Counted from the stretch's first letter, positions 25,059 through 35,580 are shown. The stretch: 64,000 nt of DNA from Massilia sp. H-1 (GCA_024703915.1 CP087969.1:620001-684000), one strand, 5' to 3'. Translations and numbers: made by a program. Notes: generated by a model from the letters alone, not told the origin.

Positions 25059-25626
25059 ATCAGACGAATTGTTGCCGCCTTACGACGGCATCCAACTTGC
25101 TGACGTGCGCATGGTGAAATCGGCGAAGGACGCGGCGGATGCGCTGGCGGCCTTGTCGGCGATGGACGTGATCGGCTTCGATACCGAATCGAAGCCGACC
25201 TTCGTCAAGGGGGAAGTGTCGACCGGCCCGCACCTGGTGCAGCTGGCAACCGACCAGACCGCGTTCCTGTTCCAGATCGGCCCCGAGCGATGGGTGGACG
25301 TGCTCAAGGCCGTGCTCGAATCGGCGTCGATCCTGAAAGTGGGTTTCGGCTTGCAGGATGACGTCAAGCGCCTGCGTGCCAAGCTGGGGATCGAAGCGGC
25401 CAACGTGCTCGACCTGTCGACCGCGCTGCGCAAGAAGAACGAGCGCAACACGCTGGGCGCCAAGACCGCCGTGGCGCGCTACTTCGGCCAGACCCTGCAA
25501 AAATCCAAGAAGATCACGACCACCAACTGGGCCCTGCCGCGGCTGTCGGAAAAGCAGATCCTGTACGCCGCCGACGACGCCCACGTTGCCCTGAAGATCT
25601 ACCGCCACTGGCGCGCCGCCACCTAA
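25048..25626 (+). CDS. RNase D-like 3'-5' exonuclease (DEDDy)
   Basis: Stand-alone exonuclease domain of 192 residues. The DEDD motifs are visible: VIGFDTESKP (Exo I with Asp and Glu), KVGFGLQDDVKRL (Exo II) and YAADDAHVALKIY (Exo III with the DEDDy Tyr). It lacks the HRDC domains of full RNase D, so it belongs to the short Rnd-like group found in many proteobacteria. It overlaps proQ, which suggests a shared role in RNA processing; that is inference. Confidence 0.9.
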   Translation: MTTESDELLPPYDGIQLADVRMVKSAKDAADALAALSAMDVIGFDTESKPTFVKGEVSTGPHLVQLATDQTAFLFQIGPERWVDVLKAVLESASILKVGFGLQDDVKRLRAKLGIEAANVLDLSTALRKKNERNTLGAKTAVARYFGQTLQKSKKITTTNWALPRLSEKQILYAADDAHVALKIYRHWRAAT

Positions 25627-25644
25627 TCCCCAACAATTTCACAA

Positions 25645-25738
25645 TCAGGGGTCAGACCTCAATTCTGAAAGAATTTCAGAATTGAGGTCTGACCCCGATT
25701 ATGAAAGTATTTCTGAATTGAGGTCTGCCCCCGGGGTT
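25645..25738. repeat. GGGGTCAGACC palindromic repeat, copy 2
   Basis: TCAGGGGTCAGACCTC and its inverse flank an AATTCTGAAA loop (25645-25699). A third, degenerate inverse half follows (GAATTGAGGTCTG... to 25738). Located between the exonuclease and the cytochrome genes. Confidence 0.88.
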
Positions 25739-25777
25739 GCTGGCATGGTGGGGCGATGGCGTGCGACAATCTACCTC

Positions 25778-26474
25778 ATGCCTTCCATTCTTCGCTTCGC
25801 TTTGCTCGCTGCCTGCCTGCTCGCGCCGCCGCTGCTGCGGGCCGATCGGCTTCTACCGTGCTGCCCGATACCATGGCCCAGCGCCTCATGGCCTGCGCGT
25901 CTTGTCACGCAAAAAAGACGTCAATGACCAGTATTTCCCCCGCATTTCGGGCAAACCGGCCGGTTATCTGTACAACCAGCTGATCAATTTCCGCGAAGGA
26001 CGGCGCCAGTTTCCGATGATGACTTACATGGTCAATCACATGTCGGACGCCTACCTGCAGGAGATCGCGGCCCACTTCGCGGCCGAGCATCTGCCCTCCC
26101 CGCCGCCGCAACCGTCCGACGCCAGCGCCGCCGCGCTCGAACGCGGACGCGTGCTGGCCACGCAGGGCGATCCCGCGCTCAAGGTGCTTAGGCCTGCGTC
26201 GCCTGCCATGGCCAGAAGCTGACCGGCATCGCGCCAGCTATCCCCGGTCTGCTCGGCCTGCCGCGCGATTACATCAACGCCCAGTTCGGCGCCTGGCGCA
26301 ACCAGAGCCGGCGCGCTGGCGCCCGACTGCATGGCCGAGATCACCAGCCGCCTGAGCCTGACCGATGTCAACGCCGTCGCGAGCTGGCTCGGACTGCAGC
26401 CGCTGCCTTAAGGATCCGCGTCCGGGTGACGTCATCGCCAAACCGCTGCCGGTCGCGTGCGGGAGCGTGCCATG
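25778..26474 (+). CDS. Di-haem c-type cytochrome
   Basis: Periplasmic electron carrier of about 230 residues. It starts MPSILRFALLAACLLAPPLLRA as signal peptide. Two CxxCH haem sites are visible: MACASCHAK near 25890 and, after repair at 26190, CVACHGQK. The pattern YFPRISGKPAGYLYNQLINFREGRR is typical of cytochrome c4-like domains. The apparent stop at 26409 follows a CCTTAAGG miscall. In the shifted frame coding continues (DPRPGDVIAKPLP) to a TGA overlapping the next ATG, so I extended the gene. Partner of the tri-haem subunit that follows. Confidence 0.82.
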
Positions 26475-27750
26475 AAGAAGACCATCCTCCTGATCAGCTA
26501 CTTCGTCGCAGTGCTGCTGGTCCTGACCGTGATCATCGCCTGGCCGCGCGAAGAGAAAATCGCCTCGTCGTCAGCTAGCCGCCACCGCCGCCACGCTTCC
26601 CAACATCGCGCGGGGGCTTACCTGGCCAAGGCCGACGACTGCATGGCCTGCCACACCACGCGCGGCGGCGTGCCGTACGCGGGGCGGACGCGCCATCGAA
26701 ACGCCGTTCGGCCGCCTGGTCGCGCCCAACATCACCTCCGACCGCGACACCGGCATCGGCAGCTGGACCGCCGACGACTTCTGGCGCGCGCTCCATAACG
26801 GCAAATCGCGCAACGGCCGCCTGCTCTACCCGGCCTTCCCCTACACCAGTTACACGAAGATCACGCGCGACGACGCCGACGCGCTGTTTACCTTCATGCA
26901 GACCATCCCGGCCCACAAGGCGAAGAACCAGGAGCACGGCCTGCGCTTCCCCTACAACCAGCAATTCATGCTGGCTTAGGCTGGCGTCTGCTGTACTTCA
27001 AGTAAGCCGTCTACGCCGACATCAAGACCCGCAACGCGCAATGGAACCGGGGTGCCTATCTGGTCGAGGGACTCGGTCATTGCGTGGCCTGCCACAGCAG
27101 CCGCAATCGGCTCGGCGCCAGCGATACCGGCCTGTCCGGCGGGATGATCCAGACCCTGGGCTGGTACGCGCCCTCGCTCACCTCCGACCAGGAGGCGGGA
27201 CTGGGCAGCTGGGAAGTGCCGCATATCGCCCAGCTGCTGCAGAGCGGCGTCTCGCAGCGCGACCGTGTTCGGGCCGATGGCCGAAGTGGTGCAGCAAAGC
27301 CTGCAGCATCTGAGCAGTGACGACGCGACCGCGATGGCGGTCTATCTGAAGGCCCTGCCAGCGCAGCTTACCGCGCCGCCGCTCGAAATGCCGACCGGGC
27401 CGCGCGTGGAGCGCGTGATCGAGCAAGGCAAGAAGCTCTACGAATCGCACTGCATCGAGTGCCATGGCGCCAACGGCAAAGGTTTGCCGCCGCATTATCC
27501 GCCGCTGGCAGGCAACCGGGCGCTGACCATGAAAGAGTCGGTCAATCCGATACGGATCGTGCTCAATGGCGGCTTTGCGCCAGTCACGGCTGGCAATCCA
27601 CGTCCCTACGGCATGCCGCCTTACGGGCCTCTGATGAATGATGCGGAAGTGGCGGCGGTGGTGTCCTATCTGCGCGCCAGCTGGGGCAACAAGGCGCCGC
27701 CGGTCACCCCGTCCGAAGTGAACCGCTACCGCAGCGTCCCGCTGGACTAA
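26471..27750 (+). CDS. Tri-haem cytochrome c (alcohol/gluconate dehydrogenase cytochrome subunit-like)
   Basis: Membrane-anchored periplasmic protein of about 425 residues with an N-terminal helix (TILLISYFVAVLLVLTVIIAW). It has three haem sites: CMACH near 26640, CVACH near 27087 and CIECH near 27451. The motif ETPFGRLVAPNITSDRDTGIGSW is characteristic of the cytochrome subunit of membrane dehydrogenases such as gluconate 2-dehydrogenase and alcohol dehydrogenase. No dehydrogenase subunit is adjacent, so the electron donor is unknown. Breaks near 26575, 26690, 26976 and 27258. Overlaps the upstream cytochrome gene. Confidence 0.87.
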
Positions 27751-27753
27751 AAA

Positions 27754-27805
27754 AACCGGGGTCAGACCACTTTTTCCAAAATGGAAAAGTGGTCTGACCC
27801 CGGTT
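27754..27805. repeat. GGGGTCAGACC palindromic repeat, copy 3
   Basis: A near-perfect palindrome AACCGGGGTCAGACCACTTTTTCC with its inverse, only a few loop bases. It lies 4 bases after the cytochrome stop and directly before the convergent ATPase gene, so it can act as a bidirectional terminator hairpin. Confidence 0.9.
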
Positions 27806-27822
27806 GTGCTGTGCGAAACGGA

Positions 27823-28978
27823 TCAGGCGGCGTCGAGCATCGTGCTGTAGCACGCGTCGGCAAAGCCGATGCGGTCGGTGGTGGCGTTGCGCGGTCTTCC
27901 ATGCTGATCTTTTTATCGCGCAGCAGATTGACCAGCGCCGAATTCATCGAATGGCAGCTAGAACGTTGAACTTGCCGGTGCCGCCATCCATCAGCGTGCG
28001 CACTTCGCCCACGCGGCCCGATTCCACGATGCGCACCACTTCCGGATTGGAAGTGAGGCATTCGGTCGCCAGGTAGTAGCGTTCGCCCTGGGTCGATGGC
28101 AGCAAGGCCTGGCACAGGACGCCGCGCAGCGCGCTCGCCAGTGCCTGCGATTGCGCTTCCGAGTTGCCCAGCAGGCGCAGCATCTTTTGCAAACCCAGTT
28201 CGGTCGAACGCGCATGCAGCGAGGCCAGGACCAGCGGGCCCGATTCGGCCAGCGCCAGCGCCTCCTTGGCGGTTTCGGCATCGCGGATTTCGCCGATGAC
28301 GATCACGTCCGGACGCTCGCGCAGCGTCGAGCGCGCGCCGGAAAGTAGCTTTCGACGTCGCCGTCATGGCCCACTTCGCGCTGGGTGATGATGCAGTGGC
28401 GCTGCGGGATCAGCGTCTCGACCGGATCTTCAATCGTGATGATGTGGCCGGAACGGGTCTTGTTGATCTGGTCGAGCATCGAGGCGATGGTCGTCGATTT
28501 GCCCTGGCAAGTGTCGCCGATGATCAGCACCAGGCCGCTGGTGAGCTTGGCAAAATCCTGCTCGGCCGCGCGCAGGCCCAGCGTGTTGAGCGCCAGCGGC
28601 TCTTTCGGAAAGCGGCGCACCACGCAACCGAGCCGCTTCTTGCCCTGGAAGGTGAAGCAGTTGGCGCGGATGCGCGCCGTGTGCAGGTCGATCAGAACGG
28701 TCGAAGGCGCGGTCGGCGATGCGCTCGGACCAGTTCGGCTCTATCACTTCGAAGAACTCTTCCAGCTCTTCCTTCGTGATCGGCGAATCGGTGACGGCGA
28801 CCAGGCCTTTCGGCTGGCGCAGCATCAGCGGACTATTCTGGTGGATGATAATGTCGCTGAAAATCAGCTTCGAGTTCAGCAAGTGCAGGATCTGCTCGAC
28901 CAGCGTACCGAAAACCGGATGGTCTTCGTTTTCGATGTAGGTCAGGGTGCGAATTTGCGAGGACTGGTGGTTTTCCAT
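27823..28978 (-). CDS. PilT/PilU-type twitching ATPase
   Basis: Cytoplasmic hexameric ATPase of the GspE/PilT family, likely driving type IV pilus retraction. Walker A is GDTCQGKSTT, where PilT usually has GPTGSGKSTT. The Asp box is IITIEDPVE. After a break near 28337, Walker B VIVIGEIRDAETAKEAL follows, then LASALRGVLCQALLP. It starts MENHQSSQIRTLTYIEN and, after a break near 27890, ends CYSTMLDAA. The N-terminal half and the C-terminal tail are closer to PilU than PilT in my judgement. No pil genes are adjacent. Confidence 0.83.
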
Positions 28979-29105
28979 CTGGCGGTAGTCTCTTCTATCA
29001 GCGACAAAATTGTGCGACTAATTATAAGACGAGTCCGCAGATGCGGTGAGGAAAGATTGCAGGCAAAGATACAAAAAATGATGCGGAAAAACCGCACTCT
29101 TTCCC

Positions 29106-29748
29106 TTATTTGCGGAACGGCCGCTCGAAACCCGTTTTCAGGTCGGTCGACATGCGCACGCCCTGGGTGACGACCCAGACTTCGTCAGGCGGTTCGTCGC
29201 CTAGCCAGCGCGCCCGAGACCACCGCCAGGCCCTCGCCTTTGCGCACCAGTTCATCGGCGCGCTCGTAGACATTCTTGCATCCGGTTTCGGCCAGCAAGG
29301 CTTGAACAATGGGCACTTTCCAGGCGTCGACACCGGCTGCCTGGAACTGGCAGATCAGGTAGCTTAGCCTTGCCGCCGAACTGGTTGACCAGCAAGCCAG
29401 GCAAGCCATCGGCTTCGGCGTTAACCAGGCGCACCACTTCATCGGGACGTGCCTTCTTGGCCGCCGCCGCGCTCTTTTCGAGGGCCGCCTTGACGCGCCG
29501 CTTGATCAGGGCGTGATCGATCGGTTCGTCTTCGCGGAAGGTCCAGACCCGGGCCCGGATCTGCGACTTGGCGTTGTACGCCGCGCGCCAGAAACTGCTG
29601 CGACGAGGACTGGACGATGGCCGTGCCACCAGGCTTCATCTTCTCGTTCGGCTTGCCGTCCACTTTTCGACTGCGGAGGCATAAATCCAGGTTTCATGCC
29701 GATGAGCAAGCTTTTTTCCTTGCCCTGTTTGATGGTGATGATAAGCAT
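29106..29748 (-). CDS. Short RlmI-like protein (N-terminal half of 23S rRNA methyltransferase)
   Basis: About 213 residues after repair of breaks at 29365, 29595, 29205 and 29662. The start MLIITIKQGKEKSLL and segments FREDEPIDHALIKRRVKAAL and RLVNAEADGLPGLLVNQFGG match the PUA-like and linker domains of RlmI-type 23S rRNA cytosine methyltransferases. The catalytic SAM-binding half is absent: the frame ends TGFERPFRK, where the family continues into its methyltransferase domain. Either a truncated gene or a stand-alone RNA-binding relic. Confidence 0.65.
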
Positions 29749-29808
29749 GAGTTTCCAGTGATATGTGTTTCAAGCGCACATGATACCCGCTTGAAGCCCC
29801 CTCGTCGC

Positions 29809-29880
29809 CCTCATGAAGGCGGGGCCCATAGCATGTTGCCGAAGTTGTTCAGCATGGTATGGGTCCCCGCCTTCATGAGG
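29809..29880. repeat. Long imperfect inverted repeat
   Basis: Arms CCTCATGAAGGCGGGG (29809-29824) and CCCCGCCTTCATGAGG (29865-29880) are perfectly complementary and extend inward through CCCATA.CATG with few mismatches, around a loop of roughly 15 bases. It forms a 72-base hairpin between the RlmI-like gene and the tetR operator. It is unrelated in sequence to the GGGGTCAGACC family. Confidence 0.8.
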
Positions 29881-29940
29881 ACGATGTGGCGGCAAGCAAT
29901 TAGAGGCCGCCCTCTAGCCAGGCACGAAATTGTTTGCCAT

Positions 29941-29956
29941 TAGACCGATCGGTCTA
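29941..29956. promoter_or_regulatory. TetR-type operator palindrome
   Basis: TAGACCGATCGGTCTA is a perfect 16-base palindrome 14 bases before the tetR ATG. Palindromes of the form AGACC..GGTCT are known operators of TetR-family regulators, so autoregulation of the tetR-hydrolase operon is the likely role. Confidence 0.8.
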
Positions 29957-29969
29957 TAGCATCCAATGC

Positions 29970-30556
29970 ATGACGACTCCCGACGCAAAAACCCGCCTGA
30001 TCGCCGCCATGGTGGACGCCATGCAGCGCCAGGGCTACCACGGCAGCGGCCTGACCGAGCTGCTGGCGGCCGCCAAAGCGCCCAAGGGCGTGCTCTACCA
30101 CCATTTCCCGGGCGGCAAGACCGAACTGGCCGTGGCCGCCGTCGACGCCACCGTCGAGCGCCTGTGCCTGCTGCTCGATGAACGCATGAGTTCGGGCGAC
30201 CCGGCCGTGGCCGTGATGGCCTGGATCAACGGCGCGCAAAAGCGGCTCGCAGGCAGCGGCTACGAAAAAGGCTGCCCCCTGGCCACCATCGCGCTCGAGA
30301 CGACGGCCGCCGATGTCGAGATCCGCGCCGCCCTGGGCGCCGGCTTTTCGCGCGTGCGGCTGCGCATGGAGAAAGGCTTGCTCAAGGCCGGCTACCCGGA
30401 AGCGAGCGCCAGCGCCCTGGCCGCCCTGATCCTGGCCGCCTACGAGGGCGGCCTGCTGCAGGCGCGCCCCATGCACCCCCCGAACCGATGAATTTAGTGG
30501 GCGAGGCCCTCCTCTCCCTCCTGACGCTGCACCGCCCCAAGGAGCAAGACCAATGA
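29970..30556 (+). CDS. TetR-family transcriptional regulator
   Basis: Repressor of about 195 residues. The N-terminal helix-turn-helix is TRLIAAMVDAMQRQGYHGSGLTELLAAAKAPKGVLYHHFPGGK. The C-terminal ligand domain contains CPLATIALETTAADVEIRAAL, as in LmrA/YxaF-type regulators. The apparent end at 30491 follows a garbled Ala-Gly stretch; in the shifted frame coding continues (LVGEALLSLLTLHRPKEQDQ) to a TGA overlapping the next ATG. I take that as the true end. Probably represses itself and the hydrolase through the palindrome just upstream. Confidence 0.87.
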
Positions 30557-31441
30557 ACTTCCCCACTGAAGTGCTGACCCTGACCACGGCCGACGGCTAT
30601 CCGATCGCCGCCACCCGCTACCCCGCGCAAGGCACGACGCGCGCCCACCTGGTGGTCATGCGCGCCACCGGCGTGCCGCAAGGCTTCTACCGCCGCTTCG
30701 CCCAGTTCGCCAGCAGCCAGGGCTATGCGGTCATGACGATCGACTACCGCGGCATCGGCCGCTCGAAACCGGCCTCGCTCAAGGGCTTTCGCATGGACTA
30801 TCTGGACTGGGGCCGCCAGGATCTGGCCGCCGCGGTCGAGGCCATGAGCGCGCCCGGCCTGCCGCTGTACATCGTCGGCCACTCCTACGGCGGCCATGCC
30901 TTCGGCCTGCTGCCCAACCATCACAAGGTCGACGCCCTGTACACCTTCGCCACCGGCGCCGGCTGGGACGGCTGGATGCCGCTGGCAGAGCGCCTGCGCG
31001 TCAAACTGATGTGGGGCGTGATCGGCCCCGATGATCGTGCGCCTCAAGGGCTACCTGGCCTGGAGCTGGCTGGGCATGGGCGAAGACTTGCCGGTCGACG
31101 TGTACCGCCAGTGGAAGCACTGGTGCAGCTTCCCGCGCTACTTCTTCCAGGATCCCGAGATGAAGCACCTGGCCCATGCAGCTCGACAGCGTGCGCAGCC
31201 CGATCATGGCCTGCAACGCCCTTGACGACCTGTGGGCGCGGCCCAAGTCGCGCGACGCCTTCATGAGCGGCTACCGCAACGTCCAGTGGCTCAAGACCGA
31301 CATCGACCCGCGCCTGGCCTAAGCATGGGACCGATCGGCCACATGGGCTACTTCAAGCAGCAATGCCAGCCCCTGTGGCAGGGCGCGCTCGACTGGCTCG
31401 AGCACAATGGCCGCAGCAGCCCGGCCGGGCTGTCGCCCTAA
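30553..31441 (+). CDS. Alpha/beta hydrolase
   Basis: Serine hydrolase of about 290 residues starting MNFPTEVLTLTTADGYPIAATRYPA. The oxyanion region, VMTIDYRGIGRSKP, and the nucleophile elbow GHSYGG (about 30880-30898, Ser nucleophile) are clear. The final His is likely GHMGYFKQQ near 31339. Breaks at 31030, 31180 and 31320. It overlaps tetR and is probably its regulated target. Substrate unknown; carboxyl ester or lipid-like substrates are typical of such TetR-linked hydrolases. Confidence 0.82.
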
Positions 31442-31545
31442 ATTGCAGTCTGTCCGGCGCGCGGCAGTTTGTCACAAACGCCGGGCGCACGCGACCGGGG
31501 TTTCTTATGATGCACAGCATCGACACATTCAAGGAGACCCACAAC

Positions 31546-32320
31546 ATGAACACCACTTCCACCCTGCGCCAGATCGCCCTCGCCGTTGCCGTTGCCGCCT
31601 GCGCCATCCCTGTCACCCAGGCCCTGGCCTCCCCGCTCGACTGGATCATTCAGCGAACGCGTGCAAGGCAGCGGCGTGGTCAAGAAACAAAGCCGCGAAC
31701 TGGCCCACTTCACGGGCGTCAATCTGGGCCTGCTAAACCAATATGGAATTGCGCATCGGCGCCACCGAAAGCATCACCATCGAGACCGACGACAATCTGC
31801 TGCAGCACATCGAAACCGTGATCGAAAACGGCACCCTCAAGATCCGCACGACCAAGCGCAATACCAATCTGTCGAGCCGCACGATGAAGATCATCGTCAC
31901 GGCCAAGGACATCGACCGCATCGCCCTGGGCGGCTCCGGTTCGATCGAATCCGACGCGCTCAAGGCGGCCAAGCTGTCGATCGACCTGGGCGGATCGGGC
32001 TCGATCAACGTCAAGGCCATGGACGCCGACTCGGTCGCCGTGAGCGTCGGCGGCAGCGGCAATCTCAAGTCCGGCGGCGGCAACGCGGGCACGGTGTCGG
32101 TATCGATCGGCGGCTCGGGCGACGTGGACCTGGGCCAGCTCAAGGCGCGCGAAGCGAGCGTCAGCGTGGCCGGTTCGGGCGAAGCGACCGTCTGGGCCAG
32201 CAATGCGCTGAGCGTGACGATCATCGCTCCGGCGACGTCAACTACTACGGCGATCCAAAGATCAGCCGCTCCGTGGTCGGCTCCGGCGGCACGCGCCGCC
32301 TGGGCGGCGCACCGCGCTAA
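31546..32320 (+). CDS. GIN-domain (DUF2807) exported protein
   Basis: Secreted protein of about 255 residues: signal peptide IALAVAVAACAIPVTQALA, then a right-handed beta-helix made of repeated GGSGSI/GGSGNL/GGSGDV turns between 31930 and 32200. This is typical of the head-GIN/DUF2807 family, whose role is thought to be adhesive or auto-transporter-like. Breaks at 31655, 31735 and 32228 split the frame. Its stop is eight bases from the convergent receptor stop, with no visible terminator. Confidence 0.82.
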
Positions 32321-32327
32321 GCCCGCG

Positions 32328-34580
32328 CTACAGATCCCAGCGCAGCTCCGCCAGGACGGTGCGCTGGGTGTAAGGGTGAAACGCCCAGTAGGTCGCGTTA
32401 TTCAGATTGTCGACGCCGACCGCCGCGCTCCAGTGGCGGTCGAACCGGTAGCGCAGGCGCACATCGGCCACCGTGTAGGTCGACACGCCGGTATAGGTAT
32501 CGCCATGCGGATCGCTGTTGTCGAGCGTGCCGAACTGGCGGCCGCTGTAGCGCACCCCGAAGGTCGCACTCCACTTGTCATCCAGGCGCCACGCCGCCAT
32601 CAGGTTGGCGCGCCAGTCCGGCACCCGCGGCTGGCGCTTGCCCACGCTGGCGGGAAAGCCCTGGTTCTCCGCGATGATCGAATCGGCCCAGGTCACGCTG
32701 CTGTTGACGGTCAGCCCCGGCACCAGCACATCGTCGGCCTGGTGCGCCAGTTCCAGCCCGTGGGTGCGAACCTGGTCCACGTTCTGCACCGTGTTGACGG
32801 TCGGCGTCAGCGCCTGCGAATAGAGCGCGTCGCGGGTGGTCTCGTGGAACAGGGTCAGGCGCAGCACGTCGTCGGCGCGGGTCCGTTCGGCGCTCAGTTC
32901 ACCGGTCCATGACTTTTCCGCGCGCAGGGCCGGATTCGTGTTGACGATTACCTGGTCGACAATCGAGCCCTGGAACAGCTCGGACGCGGTCGGATTGCGC
33001 ACCGCGCGCCCGAGCGATGCTTTCAGCCCCCACTCCGATTCGCCTTTCCAGGCCAGCGCCGCTTTGGGCGACCAGCTGTTTTCAGCCCGCGCGCGCAGCG
33101 GCAGCGGCGCCACCGAACTCGCGTTCGACATCTCGCCCCCGAAGGCCTGCCAGTGCTCGTAGCGCAGGCCGAGCGTGGTCTTGAAGTCCTGGCTCCAGCG
33201 CCAGGCGTCCTGCAGGTACAGGCTTTGCAGGCGCGTGTTGCCATTGAAGGTGGACAGGCGCCCCGCCGCCGCGCCGCTGCGCCAGTCGGCCGTGGCGCGC
33301 ACGGCATTGCGCAGCATCGCCGTTTCGCCCTGCAGGCCCATTTCCACCACGTGGGCAGGAACCGGGCGCCAGATGCCCTTGAGCGCGTAGGTCTGCCAGC
33401 CGCTGCCCGACAGGTCGGTCAGGCTTCCCCGGCCCGCGCTGTCCAGGCCAGCCACCGGCACCAGGGGCGTCCGTACGGCGTCGCGCACATAGTCGTATCT
33501 GCTGGCGGCGAGCTCCCAGTCCCACACGCCCTTGCTGTGCTGCTTGAGCGAGAGCCCGTGCATCAGGTGCACCAGGCTGCCGGTGGACGGGGCCATGTCG
33601 GCGGCGCGCAGATCGTAGCGGCGGCCGCCGATATTGATCTGGCCGTTGGCGTCGCCCAGGCCTCACCGGCGCGCCGGACGCGTCGCGCAGATACGATTCG
33701 GTGGCGCGGCGCGCCTCGTTGCCCCACCATCCGAGCGTATAGCTGGCGCGCAGGATGGGCGAGATGTCCCATGCCAGCTTGACCTTGGCGTGGTCCTGCA
33801 CCGTGTGCGAGCGGCCGCTGGCGCCGATGATCCACCAATCCTTGTTGGCCGGATTCTTGTCGGCGATGGCGCCGCTGACCGGCAGGCCGGCGTCGCTCAC
33901 GCTGCTTAGGCCGAGAGCAGCTTGTTGGCGAACGACAGCGGCTGGCCGCGGCTGTCCAGGCGCGAGACGTCGACCCACCAGGACCACGCGCCCTGGCGGT
34001 TGCCCAGCGAGGCGCTGCCCTGGCGGCCGCCGAAACGGTCGTCGCTGCCGTAGGCCGAAAACGGCTGGCTGAAAGCGGCCATGCGCACATGCGCCTCCAG
34101 CTTGTCCGGCATGCGGGTCTGGAAGTCGACCACGGCACCGACCGCATTGCCAGGATAGGCGGCCGAAAACGGACCGTACAGCACATCGACCCGCTCGATC
34201 TCTTCCGGCGAGACCAGCCCCAGCAGCGCGGCGTGAAGGTGGCCCCGTTGCCGAGCAAATTCGAGAGCAGGATGCCGTCGGCGTACACCAGCGAGCGCGC
34301 TGTTGCCGGTGCCCGAAGCACGGCTGGCCAGCACGGCGTGGTCGTAGTCGCCGATATAGCGCTTGCGCACGTTCAGGCTCGGGAAGTACTTGAGCGCGTC
34401 CTCGCTGTCGGTGGCGTTGATGCGCTGGGCGATCTGTTCGCCGTTGATGCTTTCAATAGTGGTGGGAATGGCGGTCGGCAGCGAACTGGGACGGCCGCCC
34501 GAAATCAGGACGATGGGGGCGTCGGCCAGCGCGGCGGGTACGGCGCAGGCGGCCGCGATGAAGATGCAGGTATGTTTCAC
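32328..34580 (-). CDS. TonB-dependent outer-membrane receptor, probably for copper
   Basis: Outer-membrane beta-barrel of about 745 residues. A signal peptide (TCIFIAAACAVPAALA) precedes a plug domain with VLISGGRPSSLPTAIPTTIESING and RSLVYADGILLSNLLG, IERVDVLYGPFSAAYPGNAVGAVVDF. The barrel ends with the terminal-strand pattern LAELRWDL. The GTG at 34578-34580 is the best start because the signal peptide begins there. Breaks near 33660, 33907, 34235 and 34300. It heads an operon-like group with DUF2946 and PCu(A)C genes, the usual company of OprC/NosA-type copper receptors, so copper uptake is the most likely function. Confidence 0.83.
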
Positions 34581-34685
34581 GTTGTATTCTCTTTGGCATG
34601 CGAACGGAGAAACCGCGCGCAAGGCGGCCAAAAGCCAGCCTGCGTCAGCGGGATCAGGGAAAGGCGGCAAGCTGCCGCCGTTACG

Positions 34686-35081
34686 TCATGCGAAAGAAGG
34701 CGGACCGCGGGGAGGCGCGGCAGTGAGCGCCAGTAATGGCGTCGGTGAACGATAGAACAGATATGGCCGCAGGCCATGGTTGGCGCTGAGACCGAGACCG
34801 CTGAACATGACGGGGACCAGCAGATCGCTGCCACCATGCGGCAGGCAGTAGGCGCAATGCTCCATGCCCGCCCCCCATGCCGCTGCTTAAACAAACTTGT
34901 TGATGACATTGCCCTTGCCCGCAGGCTCGGTCACGCACATGGACGAGAGGAACAGATCACCGTCGGCACGTACGGCACTGACCAGGTGAGACACCGACGG
35001 GGCGAGCGTGTTCAGCAGGACCGCGAAACACGCGATCCTGATCCACAGTTGCCACCTGGCCGGATGCCGGAAATAGTTCAA
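34686..35081 (-). CDS. DUF2946 protein
   Basis: Small membrane-associated protein of about 130 residues. A hydrophobic N-terminal helix (WIRIACFAVLLNTLAP) is followed, after a frame break at 34885, by the hallmark MEHCAYCLPHGGS with a C-x-x-C pair that probably binds metal, then LLVPVMF. It starts at a TTG nine bases after the PCu(A)C stop. DUF2946 genes regularly sit beside copper receptors and chaperones, supporting a copper role. Confidence 0.72.
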
Positions 35082-35089
35082 TGCGTGGC

Positions 35090-35546
35090 TTAAGCATGCC
35101 CGCTTCCAGGGACCGCGAAATTGATGGGCTTGACGGGCACCTTGACGGTGATCGCTTCGCGCTTCTTGCCGGGATGCTCGACCTGCAAGGTCAGCATGAT
35201 GGTATCGCCCGCCTTGAGCTGCTGCTTGAGGCCAACGAGCATGATGTGATAGCTGCCCGACGCCAGATTGACGCCCTTGCCCGGCGGCAGATCGATCCCG
35301 TCGACCTGCTGCATTTTCATCATGCCGCCCTTCATGTCCATCTGATGCAGTTCGACCTGGGCCGCCACCGGCGAGCTGACGCCGACCAGACGCGCCTGGG
35401 TCGACGACTCCACGCGCATGAACGCACCCGAGCTTTTTTGCGCAGGCACGGTGGCGCGCACCCAGGGCGCAGGTCACGCTGACGGCAGCCAGGACGGGCG
35501 CGCTCAGCGACGAGAAAACGATCAGGGCGGAAAGGATTTTTTTCAT
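35090..35546 (-). CDS. PCu(A)C periplasmic copper chaperone
   Basis: Exported protein of about 150 residues. A signal peptide (MKKILSALIVFSSLSAPVLA) precedes, after a break near 35465, VRATVPAQKSSGAFM. The copper site is visible as VELHQMDMKGGMMKM and later SYHIMLVGLK, matching the H..M...M...H.M pattern of the family. In relatives it delivers Cu(I) to cytochrome oxidase. It is adjacent to DUF2946 and the TonB receptor. Confidence 0.88.
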
Positions 35547-35580
35547 GAGTGGACGTCGTAGATTCGACCGCGATTATAGC

